DNA of 7,865 bases from Bifidobacteriaceae bacterium (GCA_031278075.1 JAITLE010000236.1:1-7865), one strand, 5' to 3'; shown: positions 1 through 6,163, counted from the stretch's first letter. Translations and numbers: made by a program. The notes: a model not told the origin generated them from the sequence alone.

Positions 1-880
1 CGCGCTGATCGGCGAAGGCTGGCACAAGGGCGCCGGCGCGCCCCACGCCGAAGTCGAGGCCCTAGCCGACGCCGCCGAACGCGGCGCCGATCCGGCGGGC
101 GCGACCGTCTACAGCACACTTGAGCCCTGCAACCACGTCGGCCGGACCGGTCCGTGCGCGCGCGCCCTGGTCGAGGCGAAGGTCGCCAAGGCGGTGTTCG
201 CCCTGACCGACCCGAACCCCCAGGCCGCGGGCGGCGCGCACTACCTGGCCGGCCACGGCGTCGAGGTCGAGGGAGACGTGGACGCGCGGCGCGGGATCGT
301 GCTCAACCGCCCCTGGACCCACGCGATGAAGTCGGGCCGGCCCTTCGTCACCCTGAAACTGGCCTCGACCATGGACGGGCGGGTGTCCGCCCCGGACGGC
401 TCGTCGCAATGGATCACGGGGCCCGAAGCTCGCGCCCACGCGCACCTGCGGCGCGCGGAGGCGGACGCGATCGTCGTGGGGACGGGCACGTTCTTCGCGG
501 ACCGGCCGCGGCTCACCGCCCGGCGTGAGGACGGCTCCCTTTACGAACACCAGCCGCTGCGTGTGGTGGTCGGGGAGCGGGAGATCGGCGACCTGGACTA
601 TGTGCAGGTCCGCAGCCACTGCCCGTCGGAGGTGCTGCGGGTGCTCGCGGAGCGGGAGGTGCGGCACGCGCTGCTGGAGGGCGGCCCGATCCTCGCGGCG
701 GCTTTCGCCCGCGCCGGCTTGATCGACGAAGTGCATCTCTACCTCGCCCCCGCGCTGCTCGGCGCGGGCCTCGCCTCGATCGCGCCGCTCGGAGTGGAGT
801 CGGTGGACCAGGCGCTGCGTTGGCGCACGCGACACGTCGAACGAGTCGGGAACGACGTGTTCGTGGAAGTCGGGCGGTAG
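1..880 (+). CDS. ribD: RibD, bifunctional pyrimidine deaminase/reductase (5' partial)
   Basis: RibD deaminates the pyrimidine product of GTP cyclohydrolase II and then reduces its ribose side chain with NADPH, the second and third steps of the GTP branch of riboflavin synthesis, in the cytoplasm. The reading frame is open from base 2, so the N-terminal part of the deaminase domain lies outside the window. The zinc deaminase signature is visible: H-A-E from base 44 (catalytic Glu at 50-52) and the P-C-N-H-V-G-R-T-G-P-C block with its two zinc cysteines at 128-130 and 155-157. The reductase domain follows, with TLKLASTMDGR near 350-385, VVGTGTFFADRPRL near 475-515, and LLEGGPILAAAF with LYLAPALLG near 670-760. 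The linker between the reductase motifs is slightly short, but all key blocks are present. The stop is TAG at 878-880, and ribE begins 2 nt later, so this is an operon. The assignment is firm; no promoter or FMN riboswitch can be judged because the start is missing. Confidence 0.96.
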   Translation, partial: ALIGEGWHKGAGAPHAEVEALADAAERGADPAGATVYSTLEPCNHVGRTGPCARALVEAKVAKAVFALTDPNPQAAGGAHYLAGHGVEVEGDVDARRGIVLNRPWTHAMKSGRPFVTLKLASTMDGRVSAPDGSSQWITGPEARAHAHLRRAEADAIVVGTGTFFADRPRLTARREDGSLYEHQPLRVVVGEREIGDLDYVQVRSHCPSEVLRVLAEREVRHALLEGGPILAAAFARAGLIDEVHLYLAPALLGAGLASIAPLGVESVDQALRWRTRHVERVGNDVFVEVGR

Positions 881-882
881 CC

Positions 883-1446
883 GTGTTCACGGGGCTGGTG
901 GAAGAAGTCGGTCGGGTCGTCGAGGCGACGACGACCCGTCTGGGTGTGGAGGCGCGGCTGGTCCTGGCGGACGCCAAGCCCGGCGATTCGATCGCGGTGG
1001 ACGGGGTGTGCTTGACGCTCACAGAAGTGGACGATTCCGTCTTCGGCGCCGACCTGATGACGGAGACGCTGCGACGCACCACGTTGGGCAGGCTTGGCCC
1101 GGGCCACCCCGTCAACTTGGAGCGGGCGATGCCGGCCGCGGGCCGTTTCGGTGGACACATAGTGCAGGGCCACGTGGACGGGGTCGCGGCGCTCGCCGCG
1201 CGGGACGGCGGCGACCTGGCGTTCGCGCTGCCGCCCGGGTTGGCGCGCTATGTCGCCCCGAAGGGGTCGGTGGCGTTGAACGGAGTGTCGTTGACAGTGG
1301 TGGCGGCGCAAGACGACCTGTTCACGGTCTCGCTCATCCCGGCGACGCTGCGGTCCACCACCCTGGGCGGTCTGAGGGTGGGGGACGCGGTGAACGTCGA
1401 GGTCGACATCGTCGCCAAATATGTGGAGCGGCTGGTGGCCGCGTGA
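883..1446 (+). CDS. ribE: Riboflavin synthase, alpha subunit
   Basis: This enzyme dismutates two molecules of 6,7-dimethyl-8-ribityllumazine to riboflavin and the pyrimidinedione that RibH recycles. The protein is 187 aa, slightly shorter than the usual 200-215. I chose the GTG at 883 because it yields the family's hallmark N-terminus M-F-T-G-L-V-E-E-V-G; the frame is open further upstream to 820, but that part overlaps ribD and adds non-homologous residues. The two tandem lumazine-binding barrels are visible as a repeat: SIAVDGVCLTLT (about residues 36-47) and SVALNGVSLTVV (about 129-140). The conserved G-H-I-V-Q-G-H-V-D-G lies at 91-100 and AKYVERL closes the protein at 178-184. The gene starts 2 nt after the ribD stop and its TGA overlaps the ribBA GTG in a GTGA, so translational coupling is likely. 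No convincing Shine-Dalgarno is seen. The symbol follows the ribD-ribE-ribBA-ribH convention; the same gene is called ribC in some species. Confidence 0.97.
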   Translation: MFTGLVEEVGRVVEATTTRLGVEARLVLADAKPGDSIAVDGVCLTLTEVDDSVFGADLMTETLRRTTLGRLGPGHPVNLERAMPAAGRFGGHIVQGHVDGVAALAARDGGDLAFALPPGLARYVAPKGSVALNGVSLTVVAAQDDLFTVSLIPATLRSTTLGGLRVGDAVNVEVDIVAKYVERLVAA

Positions 1447-2702
1447 TCCGCACCGGCACGGTCGAGGAGGCGCTGGACGCGATCCGGGCCGGCCGACCGG
1501 TCCTGGTGGCGGACGACGCGGACCGCGAGAACGAGGCGGACGCGGTGATCGCGGCCGCGGGCGTCGCGCCCCAGTGGATCGCCTGGATCATCCGGCACTC
1601 CTCGGGTTACCTCTGCGCGCCGATGACGTCCGCGCGCGCCGACGCGTTGAACCTGCCCTTGATGGTCCCGAATTCGCAGGACCCGCGCCGCACGGCGTAC
1701 ACGGTCACCGTGGACGCGGCCCACGGGGTGGCGACCGGGATCTCGGCCGCGGACAGGGCCACGACCCTCCGGGTGCTGGCCGACCCGGCGTCCGGGCCGG
1801 ACGATCTGATCCGGCCGGGGCATGTGTTGCCGTTGCGGGCTGTGGCGGGCGGCGTGTTGCACCGCGGCGGCCACACCGAGGCAGCGGTGGACTTGTGCCG
1901 GTTGGCGGGTCTGCCCGAGGTGGCCGGGATCGCCGAGATGGTGCGTGAGGACGGCTCCATGATGCGCCTGCCCGAGACCGCGGCCCTGGCGCGCCGCGAG
2001 GGGCTCGTGTTGTTGACGATCGCCGACTTGATCGCCTGGCGGCGAGCCAAAGGGGACGTGGCGGCGAAGGCGCCCGGCGGCGCCGCGGTCTGCGACGCCG
2101 CGCCGGGGCAGCGTGTGGCGCGCACCGGGCGGGCGGCGCTGCCGACCGAGCACGGCGAGTTCACGATCTGCGGCTACCGCGACCTGCGCACCGGCGACGA
2201 GCACGTCGCGTTGGTGGCGGCCGGGCCGGGCGGCAACGTGGTGCGGGTCCACTCAGAGTGTTTGACGGGCGACGCGTTCGGCTCGGCGCGCTGCGACTGC
2301 GGGGCGCAGCTCGCCGCGGGGATGCGGGCGGCTCAGGAACGGGGTGGCGCGGTCATCTATCTGACCGGGCACGAGGGCCGCGGCATCGGGCTGAAAGCGA
2401 AGATCGACGCGTACGCGTTGCAGGACCGCGGCCGGGACACGATCCAGGCGAATCTTGAGCTGGGCTGGCCCGTGGACCGGCGCGAGTACGGCGCGGCCGC
2501 GGCGATCATCCGTGACCTGGGGTTGGAGCCGATCACGTTGCTGACCAACAACCCGGCGAAGGTCGAGGGCCTCGGGGCGCTGGGGGTGAGGATCGCGGCG
2601 GTCGAGACCTTGGAGGTGGGCCGGACCGAGCATAACGCCGCCTACCTGGACACGAAGGCGCGGCGCATGGGGCACAAGTTGAACGGGGGACCGGGCGCGT
2701 GA
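1443..2702 (+). CDS. ribBA: RibBA, DHBP synthase / GTP cyclohydrolase II
   Basis: This two-domain enzyme (419 aa) starts both branches of riboflavin synthesis. The N-terminal DHBP synthase domain (about residues 1-200) converts ribulose 5-phosphate to 3,4-dihydroxy-2-butanone 4-phosphate, and the C-terminal GTP cyclohydrolase II domain (about 230-415) opens GTP. In the first domain I see the acidic loop D-D-A-D-R-E-N-E-A-D at 24-33, RHSSGYLC, GISAADRATT and HTEAAVDLC (His144). The loop has Ala32 where the family normally has Gly. In the second domain, VHSECLTGD followed by RCDCG gives the zinc cysteines 273, 284 and 286; GHEGRGIG lies at 309-316 and LTNNPAK at 367-373. The C-terminus (YLDTKARRMGHKL) resembles enterobacterial RibA. 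The GTG at 1443 overlaps the ribE stop (GTGA) and gives a normal N-terminus; the frame stays open upstream to 1008 but that part overlaps ribE. The TGA overlaps the ribH GTG in the same way. Both active sites look functional. Confidence 0.96.
   Translation: MIRTGTVEEALDAIRAGRPVLVADDADRENEADAVIAAAGVAPQWIAWIIRHSSGYLCAPMTSARADALNLPLMVPNSQDPRRTAYTVTVDAAHGVATGISAADRATTLRVLADPASGPDDLIRPGHVLPLRAVAGGVLHRGGHTEAAVDLCRLAGLPEVAGIAEMVREDGSMMRLPETAALARREGLVLLTIADLIAWRRAKGDVAAKAPGGAAVCDAAPGQRVARTGRAALPTEHGEFTICGYRDLRTGDEHVALVAAGPGGNVVRVHSECLTGDAFGSARCDCGAQLAAGMRAAQERGGAVIYLTGHEGRGIGLKAKIDAYALQDRGRDTIQANLELGWPVDRREYGAAAAIIRDLGLEPITLLTNNPAKVEGLGALGVRIAAVETLEVGRTEHNAAYLDTKARRMGHKLNGGPGA
2686..2690 (+). promoter_or_regulatory. 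Probable ribosome binding site of ribH
   Basis: The purine run GGGGA lies 8 nt before the GTG at 2699, inside the last codons of ribBA. It is a partial match to the anti-Shine-Dalgarno sequence. Together with the GTGA stop/start overlap it supports 2699 as the ribH start, which matters because the gene carries an internal stop. Confidence 0.4.
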
Positions 2703-3181
2703 GTGGCGGCGGCGCGCCGCGGCTGCGGCCGGACGGGCGGGGGCTGAGGATCGCGGTGGTCGCGTCGCTCTGGCACGCCGAGGTGATGGACGCCCTGATC
2801 GCGGGCGCGGCGCGGACCCTGCGCGGCGCCGGCGCGGAGTCGTTCTTGGTGCGCGTCCCCGGGGCGTTCGAGCTGCCGCTCGGGGTGTAGAGGGCGTTGG
2901 GTTACGCCGGTCCTGAGGCCAGCGGCGCGGTCGCGCTGGGCGTGGTGATCCGGGGCGGCACGCCGCATTTCGAATACGTCTGCTCAGCGGCGACGCAGGG
3001 ACTGGCCCAAGTGGCTCTGGCGGCGGGCAAGCCTGTCGGGTTCGGGCTGTTGACCTGCGACGACGAGGCGCAAGCGCTCGACCGCGCAGGGTTGGCGTCT
3101 TCCAGCGAGGACAAGGGCTCGGAGGCCGCCCAGGCCGTCTTGGCGATGCTCCAGACCAATTGGCGCGGCGCGCCCCTATAG
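2699..3181 (+). pseudogene. ribH: RibH, lumazine synthase, interrupted by an in-frame TAG at codon 64
   Basis: Lumazine synthase condenses the RibD-branch pyrimidine with DHBP to form 6,7-dimethyl-8-ribityllumazine, the substrate of RibE. Read through, the locus is 160 codons, a normal length. The first part holds the N-terminal strand and substrate-binding Trp25 (ASLWHAEVMDAL) and VPGAFELPL at 53-61. TAG stands at 2888-2890 (codon 64). In the same frame the rest follows without a break: ALGVVIRGGTPHFEYVC at 79-95 with catalytic His90, then the TCDDEAQALDRAG and EDKG blocks, ending at TAG 3179-3181. At codon 64 relatives carry variable residues such as Gln, Lys or Gly, so a single change from CAG or AAG would explain the stop. 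No frameshift is needed. A second start could be TTG at 2897, but a 63-aa plus 95-aa split enzyme would be unprecedented to my knowledge. It may be a real nonsense mutation, a sequencing error, or read through by a suppressor. The gene is coupled to ribBA by GTGA. Confidence 0.85.
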
Positions 3182-3193
3182 GCTGTGTGTTCC

Positions 3194-3457
3194 GTGAAGA
3201 CTTTCGACCAGCTGTATAGCGAACTGCTCGCCAAGGACGCCGAGCGGCCGGCGGGCTCCACGACGGCACGGCTGCTGGCGGGCGGGGTGCACGGCATCGG
3301 GAAGAAGCTCTTGGAGGAGGCGGGCGAGACCTGGATCGCGGCCGAACACGAATCGGACGAACAGGTCGCGTTGGAGGTCTCCCAGCTGCTGTATCACGCG
3401 CAGCTGATCCTGGTGGCGCGTGGTGTGCCGCTCGCCAAGGTTTACGAGGTGCTGTGA
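3194..3457 (+). CDS. hisE: HisE, phosphoribosyl-ATP pyrophosphatase
   Basis: HisE hydrolyses phosphoribosyl-ATP to phosphoribosyl-AMP and pyrophosphate, step two of histidine synthesis. The protein is 87 aa from GTG 3194, the usual size for a stand-alone HisE. I prefer this start because it gives V-K-T-F-D-Q-L-Y, matching the actinobacterial N-terminus; an in-frame GTG at 3185 would add three residues and sits only 3 nt past the ribH stop. The MazG-like metal-binding helix is visible as K-K-L-L-E-E-A-G-E-T-W at 37-47, with AAEHES at 49-54 and EVSQLLYH further on. In this last block the Asp found in many HisE proteins is replaced by Gln; as far as I recall, mycobacterial HisE has the same SQLLY form. 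The gene lies directly after ribH and one base before hisG, so the three are probably cotranscribed. No strong Shine-Dalgarno precedes it. Confidence 0.93.
   Translation: MKTFDQLYSELLAKDAERPAGSTTARLLAGGVHGIGKKLLEEAGETWIAAEHESDEQVALEVSQLLYHAQLILVARGVPLAKVYEVL
3446..3451 (+). promoter_or_regulatory. Shine-Dalgarno of hisG
   Basis: GAGGTG within the last hisE codons matches the anti-Shine-Dalgarno sequence well and sits 7 nt before the ATG at 3459. It fixes the hisG start over the upstream in-frame candidates and is the best ribosome binding site in the window. Confidence 0.75.
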
Positions 3458-3458
3458 C

Positions 3459-4307
3459 ATGTTGAGGATCGCGGTGCCGAACAAGGGGTCTCTCAGCGAG
3501 GCCGCCATCCAGATGCTGCGGGACTGCGGCTACGCGCAGCGCCGCGACGCCAGGGACCTGGTGTTGCTGGACCCGGCGCAGGACGTGGAGTTCTTCTACC
3601 TGCGGCCCCGAGACATCGCGGTCTACGTCGGCGCGGGCACCGTGGACGCGGGGATCACCGGCCGGGACCTGCTGGCGGACTCGGGGACCCAGGCGGTGGA
3701 GCACTTGGGGCTCGGGTTCGGGGCGTCGGTGTTCCGGTTCGCGGCGCGGGCGGGCGAGATCTCGGATGTGGGAGAGCTGGCTGGGCGGCGGGTCGCGACC
3801 TCCTACCCGGTGCTGGTCGCCGACTACCTGGCCGGGCGTGGGATCGAGGCGCGGGTTGTGCGTTTGGACGGCGCGGTGGAGAGCGCGGTCCAGCTGGGGG
3901 TTGCGGACGCCATCGCGGATGTGGTCTCGACCGGCACCACGCTGCGAGCCGCTGGTCTGGCCGTGTTCGGCGAGCCGCTGCTGGTCTCGGAGGCGGTGCT
4001 GATCCGGCGGGCGGACGGCATCGGCGACACGGCGGCTTTTGAACGGTTGGCGCGGCGGCTGCAGGGCGTGCTGGTCGCGTCGCGTTACGTGCTGATGGAC
4101 TACGACGTGCCGATCGGCGCTGTGGAGCGGGCGGTCTCGATCACTCCCGGGCTGGAGAGCCCCACTGTCTCGCCGCTGCACAACAAGGGATGGGCGGCGG
4201 TGCGCGCGGTCGTCCCGGCGCGGGACACGAACGAGTTGATGGACCGGCTCTACGAGGTGGGCGCCCGGGGCATCCTGGTGACCGAGATCAAGGCCGCCCG
4301 GATCTGA
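3459..4307 (+). CDS. hisG: HisG, ATP phosphoribosyltransferase (long form)
   Basis: HisG joins ATP and PRPP to give phosphoribosyl-ATP, the committed and histidine-inhibited first step of histidine synthesis. The 282-aa length matches the long, hexameric, self-contained form that does not need HisZ. Visible blocks are M-L-R-I-A-V-P-N-K-G-S-L at the N-terminus, VEFFYLRPRDIAVYVG, DAGITGRDLL, LDGAVESAVQLGVADAIADVV, and the PRPP-binding loop V-V-S-T-G-T-T-L-R at about 155-163. The C-terminal ACT-like regulatory domain begins near residue 205 (ITPGLESPTVSPL at about 228-240) and ends in GARGILVTEIKAARI. The start is ATG 3459, supported by a good GAGGTG; an extension upstream to 3420 would overlap hisE. 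The stop is TGA at 4305-4307. Histidine feedback is expected from the retained C-terminal domain, but this is inferred from the family. Confidence 0.97.
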   Translation: MLRIAVPNKGSLSEAAIQMLRDCGYAQRRDARDLVLLDPAQDVEFFYLRPRDIAVYVGAGTVDAGITGRDLLADSGTQAVEHLGLGFGASVFRFAARAGEISDVGELAGRRVATSYPVLVADYLAGRGIEARVVRLDGAVESAVQLGVADAIADVVSTGTTLRAAGLAVFGEPLLVSEAVLIRRADGIGDTAAFERLARRLQGVLVASRYVLMDYDVPIGAVERAVSITPGLESPTVSPLHNKGWAAVRAVVPARDTNELMDRLYEVGARGILVTEIKAARI

Positions 4308-4313
4308 GGGCGT

Positions 4314-4523
4314 TCAGGCCGACGCGTCGGGCCAGGTCTGTTCGCGGTCTAAGCCGAAGCGGGCCCCTTGCCATGCCATGATCGTGGCGATCTGCTCCGA
4401 GTCTTTGACCGCCCCGGCGTGTCACCGGTGGAGCTCCGTGAAGAACCGCGGCCGAGGCGTCCGTTGGACGAGGCGCCCGTTGGGCGAGCCGATCCAAATG
4501 TTCGCGAAGGACTGGGCCCTATG
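4314..4523 (-). pseudogene. Decayed 3' end of an unidentified gene
   Basis: The 211 bp between hisG and the nitroreductase carry no intact gene, but one minus-strand frame looks coding. It runs from about 4523 to a TGA at 4314-4316, with an in-frame TGA at 4422-4424. The third codon position is G or C in roughly 85% of the codons, clearly more than in the frame I compared, and the translation has a natural composition rather than the Arg/Pro-rich look of shadow frames. Pieces include AQSFANIWIGSPNGRLV and TPRPRFFTELHR before the stop, and GAVKDSEQIATIMAWQGARF and GLDREQTWPDASA after it. There is no start codon with a plausible upstream context; the 5' side runs out of frame into the nitroreductase gene. 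I do not recognise the family. The likely reading is the C-terminal remnant of a gene truncated when the locus was rearranged. A small gene or chance composition remains possible. Confidence 0.4.
4317..4333 (+). terminator. Weak terminator candidate after hisG
   Basis: Ten bases after the hisG stop, GGCCGA - CGCG - TCGG(G)CC can fold into a 6-bp GC-rich stem with a four-base loop and one bulged G; its core 4319-4330 is a perfect 12-nt palindrome. There is no clear T-run after it, so termination is uncertain. It also lies inside the minus-strand gene remnant, and convergent transcription could use the same structure. Confidence 0.3.
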
Positions 4524-5217
4524 AGTAGATGACGACTTCCCCCAGCGGGCGGCGCGCCTGTGGCCGCTTCGGGTCCTCGGAACGGTAGCCGAACACGGCG
4601 GCCACGGCGAAGCGGTCGGTGGCCGGGTCGATCAGGTCGGCATCGGCGAGGACATCGGTCGCCGCGGCGTGGCTCAGGCCCTCCAGCGCGCAACTGTCCA
4701 CCTGGATCACCGCGGCCGCGGTCAGCATGTGCGCCAACGCGATGTACGCCTGCCTGCATGTGTAGCCGAACATCGCGGCGTCGCTGCCGTGAACACCGAG
4801 CATGCGGGTCAGGAACTGCTTGAAGCCGGGCCGCCAGGTGGCCACCTGGTCCGGAGTCATGCCCTTGACGGTCCGGGCGATGTGACCGAGGTATTCGCTG
4901 GTGTCCGGGTCGATCCCCTGGGCGGTCTTCGCGGTGATCGCCACCAGGTGGGAAGCCTTGGCGGCCTGCTCCGGGTTCGCGCCGGTGCGCTGGACGAACT
5001 CCGCCCGCAGGCGCGGTTCGCGCAGCACTATCAGGTTCCACGGCTCGATCCCGTTGGAACTGGGCGCCAGCCGGGCGGCCTCGCAGATGAAGCGGAAATC
5101 CTCCGGGGCGAGATGCCTGGTCTCGTCGAACGCCTTGATGGCGCGGCGGAACTCGAGGGCCTCGATGAAAGTCGATTGGACGTGATGTTTGAGTTCAGGA
5201 GTCATGGGGTTAGGCAT
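4519..5217 (-). CDS. NAD(P)H-dependent FMN nitroreductase family protein (NfsB-like)
   Basis: This is a 232-aa member of the nitroreductase fold family, homodimeric FMN enzymes that transfer hydride from NAD(P)H to nitro compounds, quinones or similar substrates; the physiological substrate cannot be told from sequence. Family features are visible: the FMN-phosphate-binding N-terminal motif F-R-R-A-I-K-A-F-D at 23-31, RLAPSSNGIEPWN at 49-61, the core helix stretch QAYIALAHMLTAAA followed by VDSCALEGL near 155-180, and the C-terminal FGYRSEDPKRPQARRPLGEVV. Most relatives have Gln where Glu58 lies before P-W. The start ATG 5217 is 10 nt after the map stop; a second in-frame ATG at 5205 is possible. 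A GGAG lies 13 nt upstream, too far to be ideal, while TAGCAT sits 7 nt before the ATG. It is either the last gene of a map operon or separately transcribed. The stop is TAG at 4519-4521. Confidence 0.9.
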   Translation of the reverse strand: MPNPMTPELKHHVQSTFIEALEFRRAIKAFDETRHLAPEDFRFICEAARLAPSSNGIEPWNLIVLREPRLRAEFVQRTGANPEQAAKASHLVAITAKTAQGIDPDTSEYLGHIARTVKGMTPDQVATWRPGFKQFLTRMLGVHGSDAAMFGYTCRQAYIALAHMLTAAAVIQVDSCALEGLSHAAATDVLADADLIDPATDRFAVAAVFGYRSEDPKRPQARRPLGEVVIYS

Positions 5218-5224
5218 GCGATCG

Positions 5225-5230
5225 ATGCTA
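5225..5230 (-). promoter_or_regulatory. Candidate -10 element of the nitroreductase gene
   Basis: On the minus strand TAGCAT ends 7 nt before the ATG at 5217, the distance expected between a -10 hexamer and a transcription start at the first base of the start codon. Its TAG is also the stop codon of map. No recognisable -35 is present. The TANNNT form is the actinobacterial -10 pattern, and two neighbouring genes share the arrangement, but a six-base match alone is weak. Confidence 0.35.
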
Positions 5231-6088
5231 CTCCGGCGGCAGGGTGAGGATCTCCGCGCCGTCTTCGGTGACTAGCACCGTGTGCTCGAACTGGGCGGAC
5301 CGCGTGAGGTCCGCTGTCACCACCGTCCAGCCGTCGTCCCACAGCCGCCAACGGTGTGTGCCGAGCGTCAGCATGGGCTCGATCGTGAAGACCATGCCGA
5401 CCTCCATGATCTCGCCGTGCGCCGGAGCGGCGTCGAAATGTGGGATGACAAGCCCTGAATGGAACGCCTCGCCGATCCCGTGCCCCGTGTAGTCGCGCAC
5501 CACGCCGTAGCCGAATCGGCGCGCGTACGACTCGATGACCCGCCCGATCACGTTGACCGGGCGCCCGGGCCGCACCGCCCTGATGCCGCGTTCCATCGCC
5601 TCGCGGGTGCGTTCGACCAGCAGGCGTGAGGCCTCGTCCACGTTCCCCGCCAGGAAGGTCGCGTTGGTGTCGCCGTGGACGCCGTCCTTATACGCGGTCG
5701 CGTCGATGTTGACGATGTCTCCGTCCTGGATCACCGTCGAGTCGGGGATGCCGTGGCAGATCACCTCGTTGACCGAGACACACGTCGACTTCGGATAACC
5801 CTGGTAGCCGAGCGTGGAGGGATAGGCGCCGCGTTCGACCATGTGCCGGTGCGCGATGCCGTCCAGTTCGTCCGTGGTCACCCCCGGCCCGACGTGTCGT
5901 CCCGCCTCGGCCACGGCGCCGGCCGCGATGCGGCCGGCGCGTCTGATCCGTTCGATGGTGGCGGGGTCCTTGATCTCGCTCCCGGGCCATGGCTCCAAGT
6001 CCGGGCGCCGCTTGCCGACGTATTCCGGGCGGGGTGTCGAGGCGGGCACGGTCCGCGGGGGCGAGAGGGTTCCTTTGACCAGAGGCAC
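5228..6088 (-). CDS. map: Type I methionine aminopeptidase (MapB-like)
   Basis: This cytoplasmic metalloenzyme removes the initiator methionine from nascent proteins. The 286-aa protein has all five metal ligands of the pita-bread fold: Asp129 (NIDATAYKDG), Asp140 (VHGDTNATF), His203 (TGHGIGEAFHSG), Glu237 (FTIEPML) and Glu268 (AQFEHTVLV). The substrate-contacting His112 lies in EVICHGIP. Residues 1-40 form a proline-rich extension (LSPPRTVPASTPRPEYVGK) typical of actinobacterial MapB proteins, where such extensions have been proposed to contact the ribosome. The start is GTG 6088, supported by the P-x-x-P extension matching relatives. No Shine-Dalgarno is evident, but TAGGCT lies 6 nt upstream, suggesting a leaderless transcript. 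The stop TAG is at 5228-5230, 10 nt before the nitroreductase ATG. As this is probably an essential housekeeping function, it is a useful anchor for the minus-strand cluster. Confidence 0.96.
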   Translation of the reverse strand: MPLVKGTLSPPRTVPASTPRPEYVGKRRPDLEPWPGSEIKDPATIERIRRAGRIAAGAVAEAGRHVGPGVTTDELDGIAHRHMVERGAYPSTLGYQGYPKSTCVSVNEVICHGIPDSTVIQDGDIVNIDATAYKDGVHGDTNATFLAGNVDEASRLLVERTREAMERGIRAVRPGRPVNVIGRVIESYARRFGYGVVRDYTGHGIGEAFHSGLVIPHFDAAPAHGEIMEVGMVFTIEPMLTLGTHRWRLWDDGWTVVTADLTRSAQFEHTVLVTEDGAEILTLPPE

Positions 6089-6094
6089 CGGGCA

Positions 6095-6100
6095 AGCCTA
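6095..6100 (-). promoter_or_regulatory. Candidate -10 element of map
   Basis: On the minus strand TAGGCT fits TANNNT and ends 6 nt before the GTG at 6088, which would place the transcription start at the start codon. There is no consensus -35; the region where one would lie (about 6117-6124) is occupied by the centre of a perfect 20-nt palindrome. Confidence 0.4.
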
Positions 6101-6108
6101 ACGCGCCT

Positions 6109-6128
6109 GGCCCGGCCCGGGCCGGGCC
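6109..6128. repeat. Perfect 20-nt GC palindrome upstream of map
   Basis: The top strand reads GGCCCGGCCC followed directly by its reverse complement GGGCCGGGCC. It has no loop and no T-run, so it is a poor intrinsic terminator. It lies about 21-40 nt upstream of the map start codon, over the expected -35 region, so an operator or an architectural site is possible. In DNA this GC-rich, such palindromes also arise by low-complexity drift. Confidence 0.5.
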
Positions 6129-6139
6129 GTCCTGACGGC
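6126..6139. repeat. Inverted repeat in the fic-map gap
   Basis: GCCGTC and GACGGC are perfect 6-bp arms separated by only CT. The element overlaps the last bases of the neighbouring 20-nt palindrome. The two-base spacer makes a hairpin unlikely unless the innermost pairs open; it could be part of a compound operator. Confidence 0.35.
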
Positions 6140-6150
6140 GCCGGCCGAGA

Positions 6151-6163
6151 GCGGCTTGGCCGC
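6151..6163 (-). terminator. Hairpin directly after the fic stop codon
   Basis: GCGGC and GCCGC arms surround a three-base loop and begin at the base after the fic TGA (6164-6166). There is no uridine tract on the minus strand after it. With the two dyads further on it may attenuate or terminate fic transcription before map, but this cannot be decided from sequence. Confidence 0.3.

Noticed and set aside
1..120. FMN riboswitch of the rib operon
   Set aside because: The window opens inside ribD, so the leader where one would be expected is absent.
820..882. Upstream extension of ribE and similar long starts for ribBA (1008) and hisG (3420)
   Set aside because: The extensions overlap the preceding genes and add non-conserved residues, whereas the starts at 883, 1443 and 3459 reproduce the family N-termini.
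2897..3181. The second half of ribH as an independent gene
   Set aside because: It lacks the N-terminal strand and substrate-binding part of lumazine synthase and has only a TTG start; the in-frame continuity with the first half makes one interrupted gene the simpler reading. Kept as a possibility in the findings.
3177..3184. TATAGGCT as a promoter -10 for hisE
   Set aside because: TAGGCT fits TANNNT, but it is 9 nt from the preferred start, no -35 lies at a sensible distance, and the TAG is the ribH stop codon.
2253..4181. A 642-codon open frame on the minus strand
   Set aside because: It lies opposite ribBA, ribH, hisE and hisG, is rich in Arg, Pro, His and Gln, and shows no family motif; it is a GC-driven antisense shadow of four well-supported genes.
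4349..5041. Long minus-strand frame overlapping the nitroreductase gene
   Set aside because: It is a shifted frame of the nitroreductase gene with Arg/Gly/Pro-rich translation and no recognisable motif.
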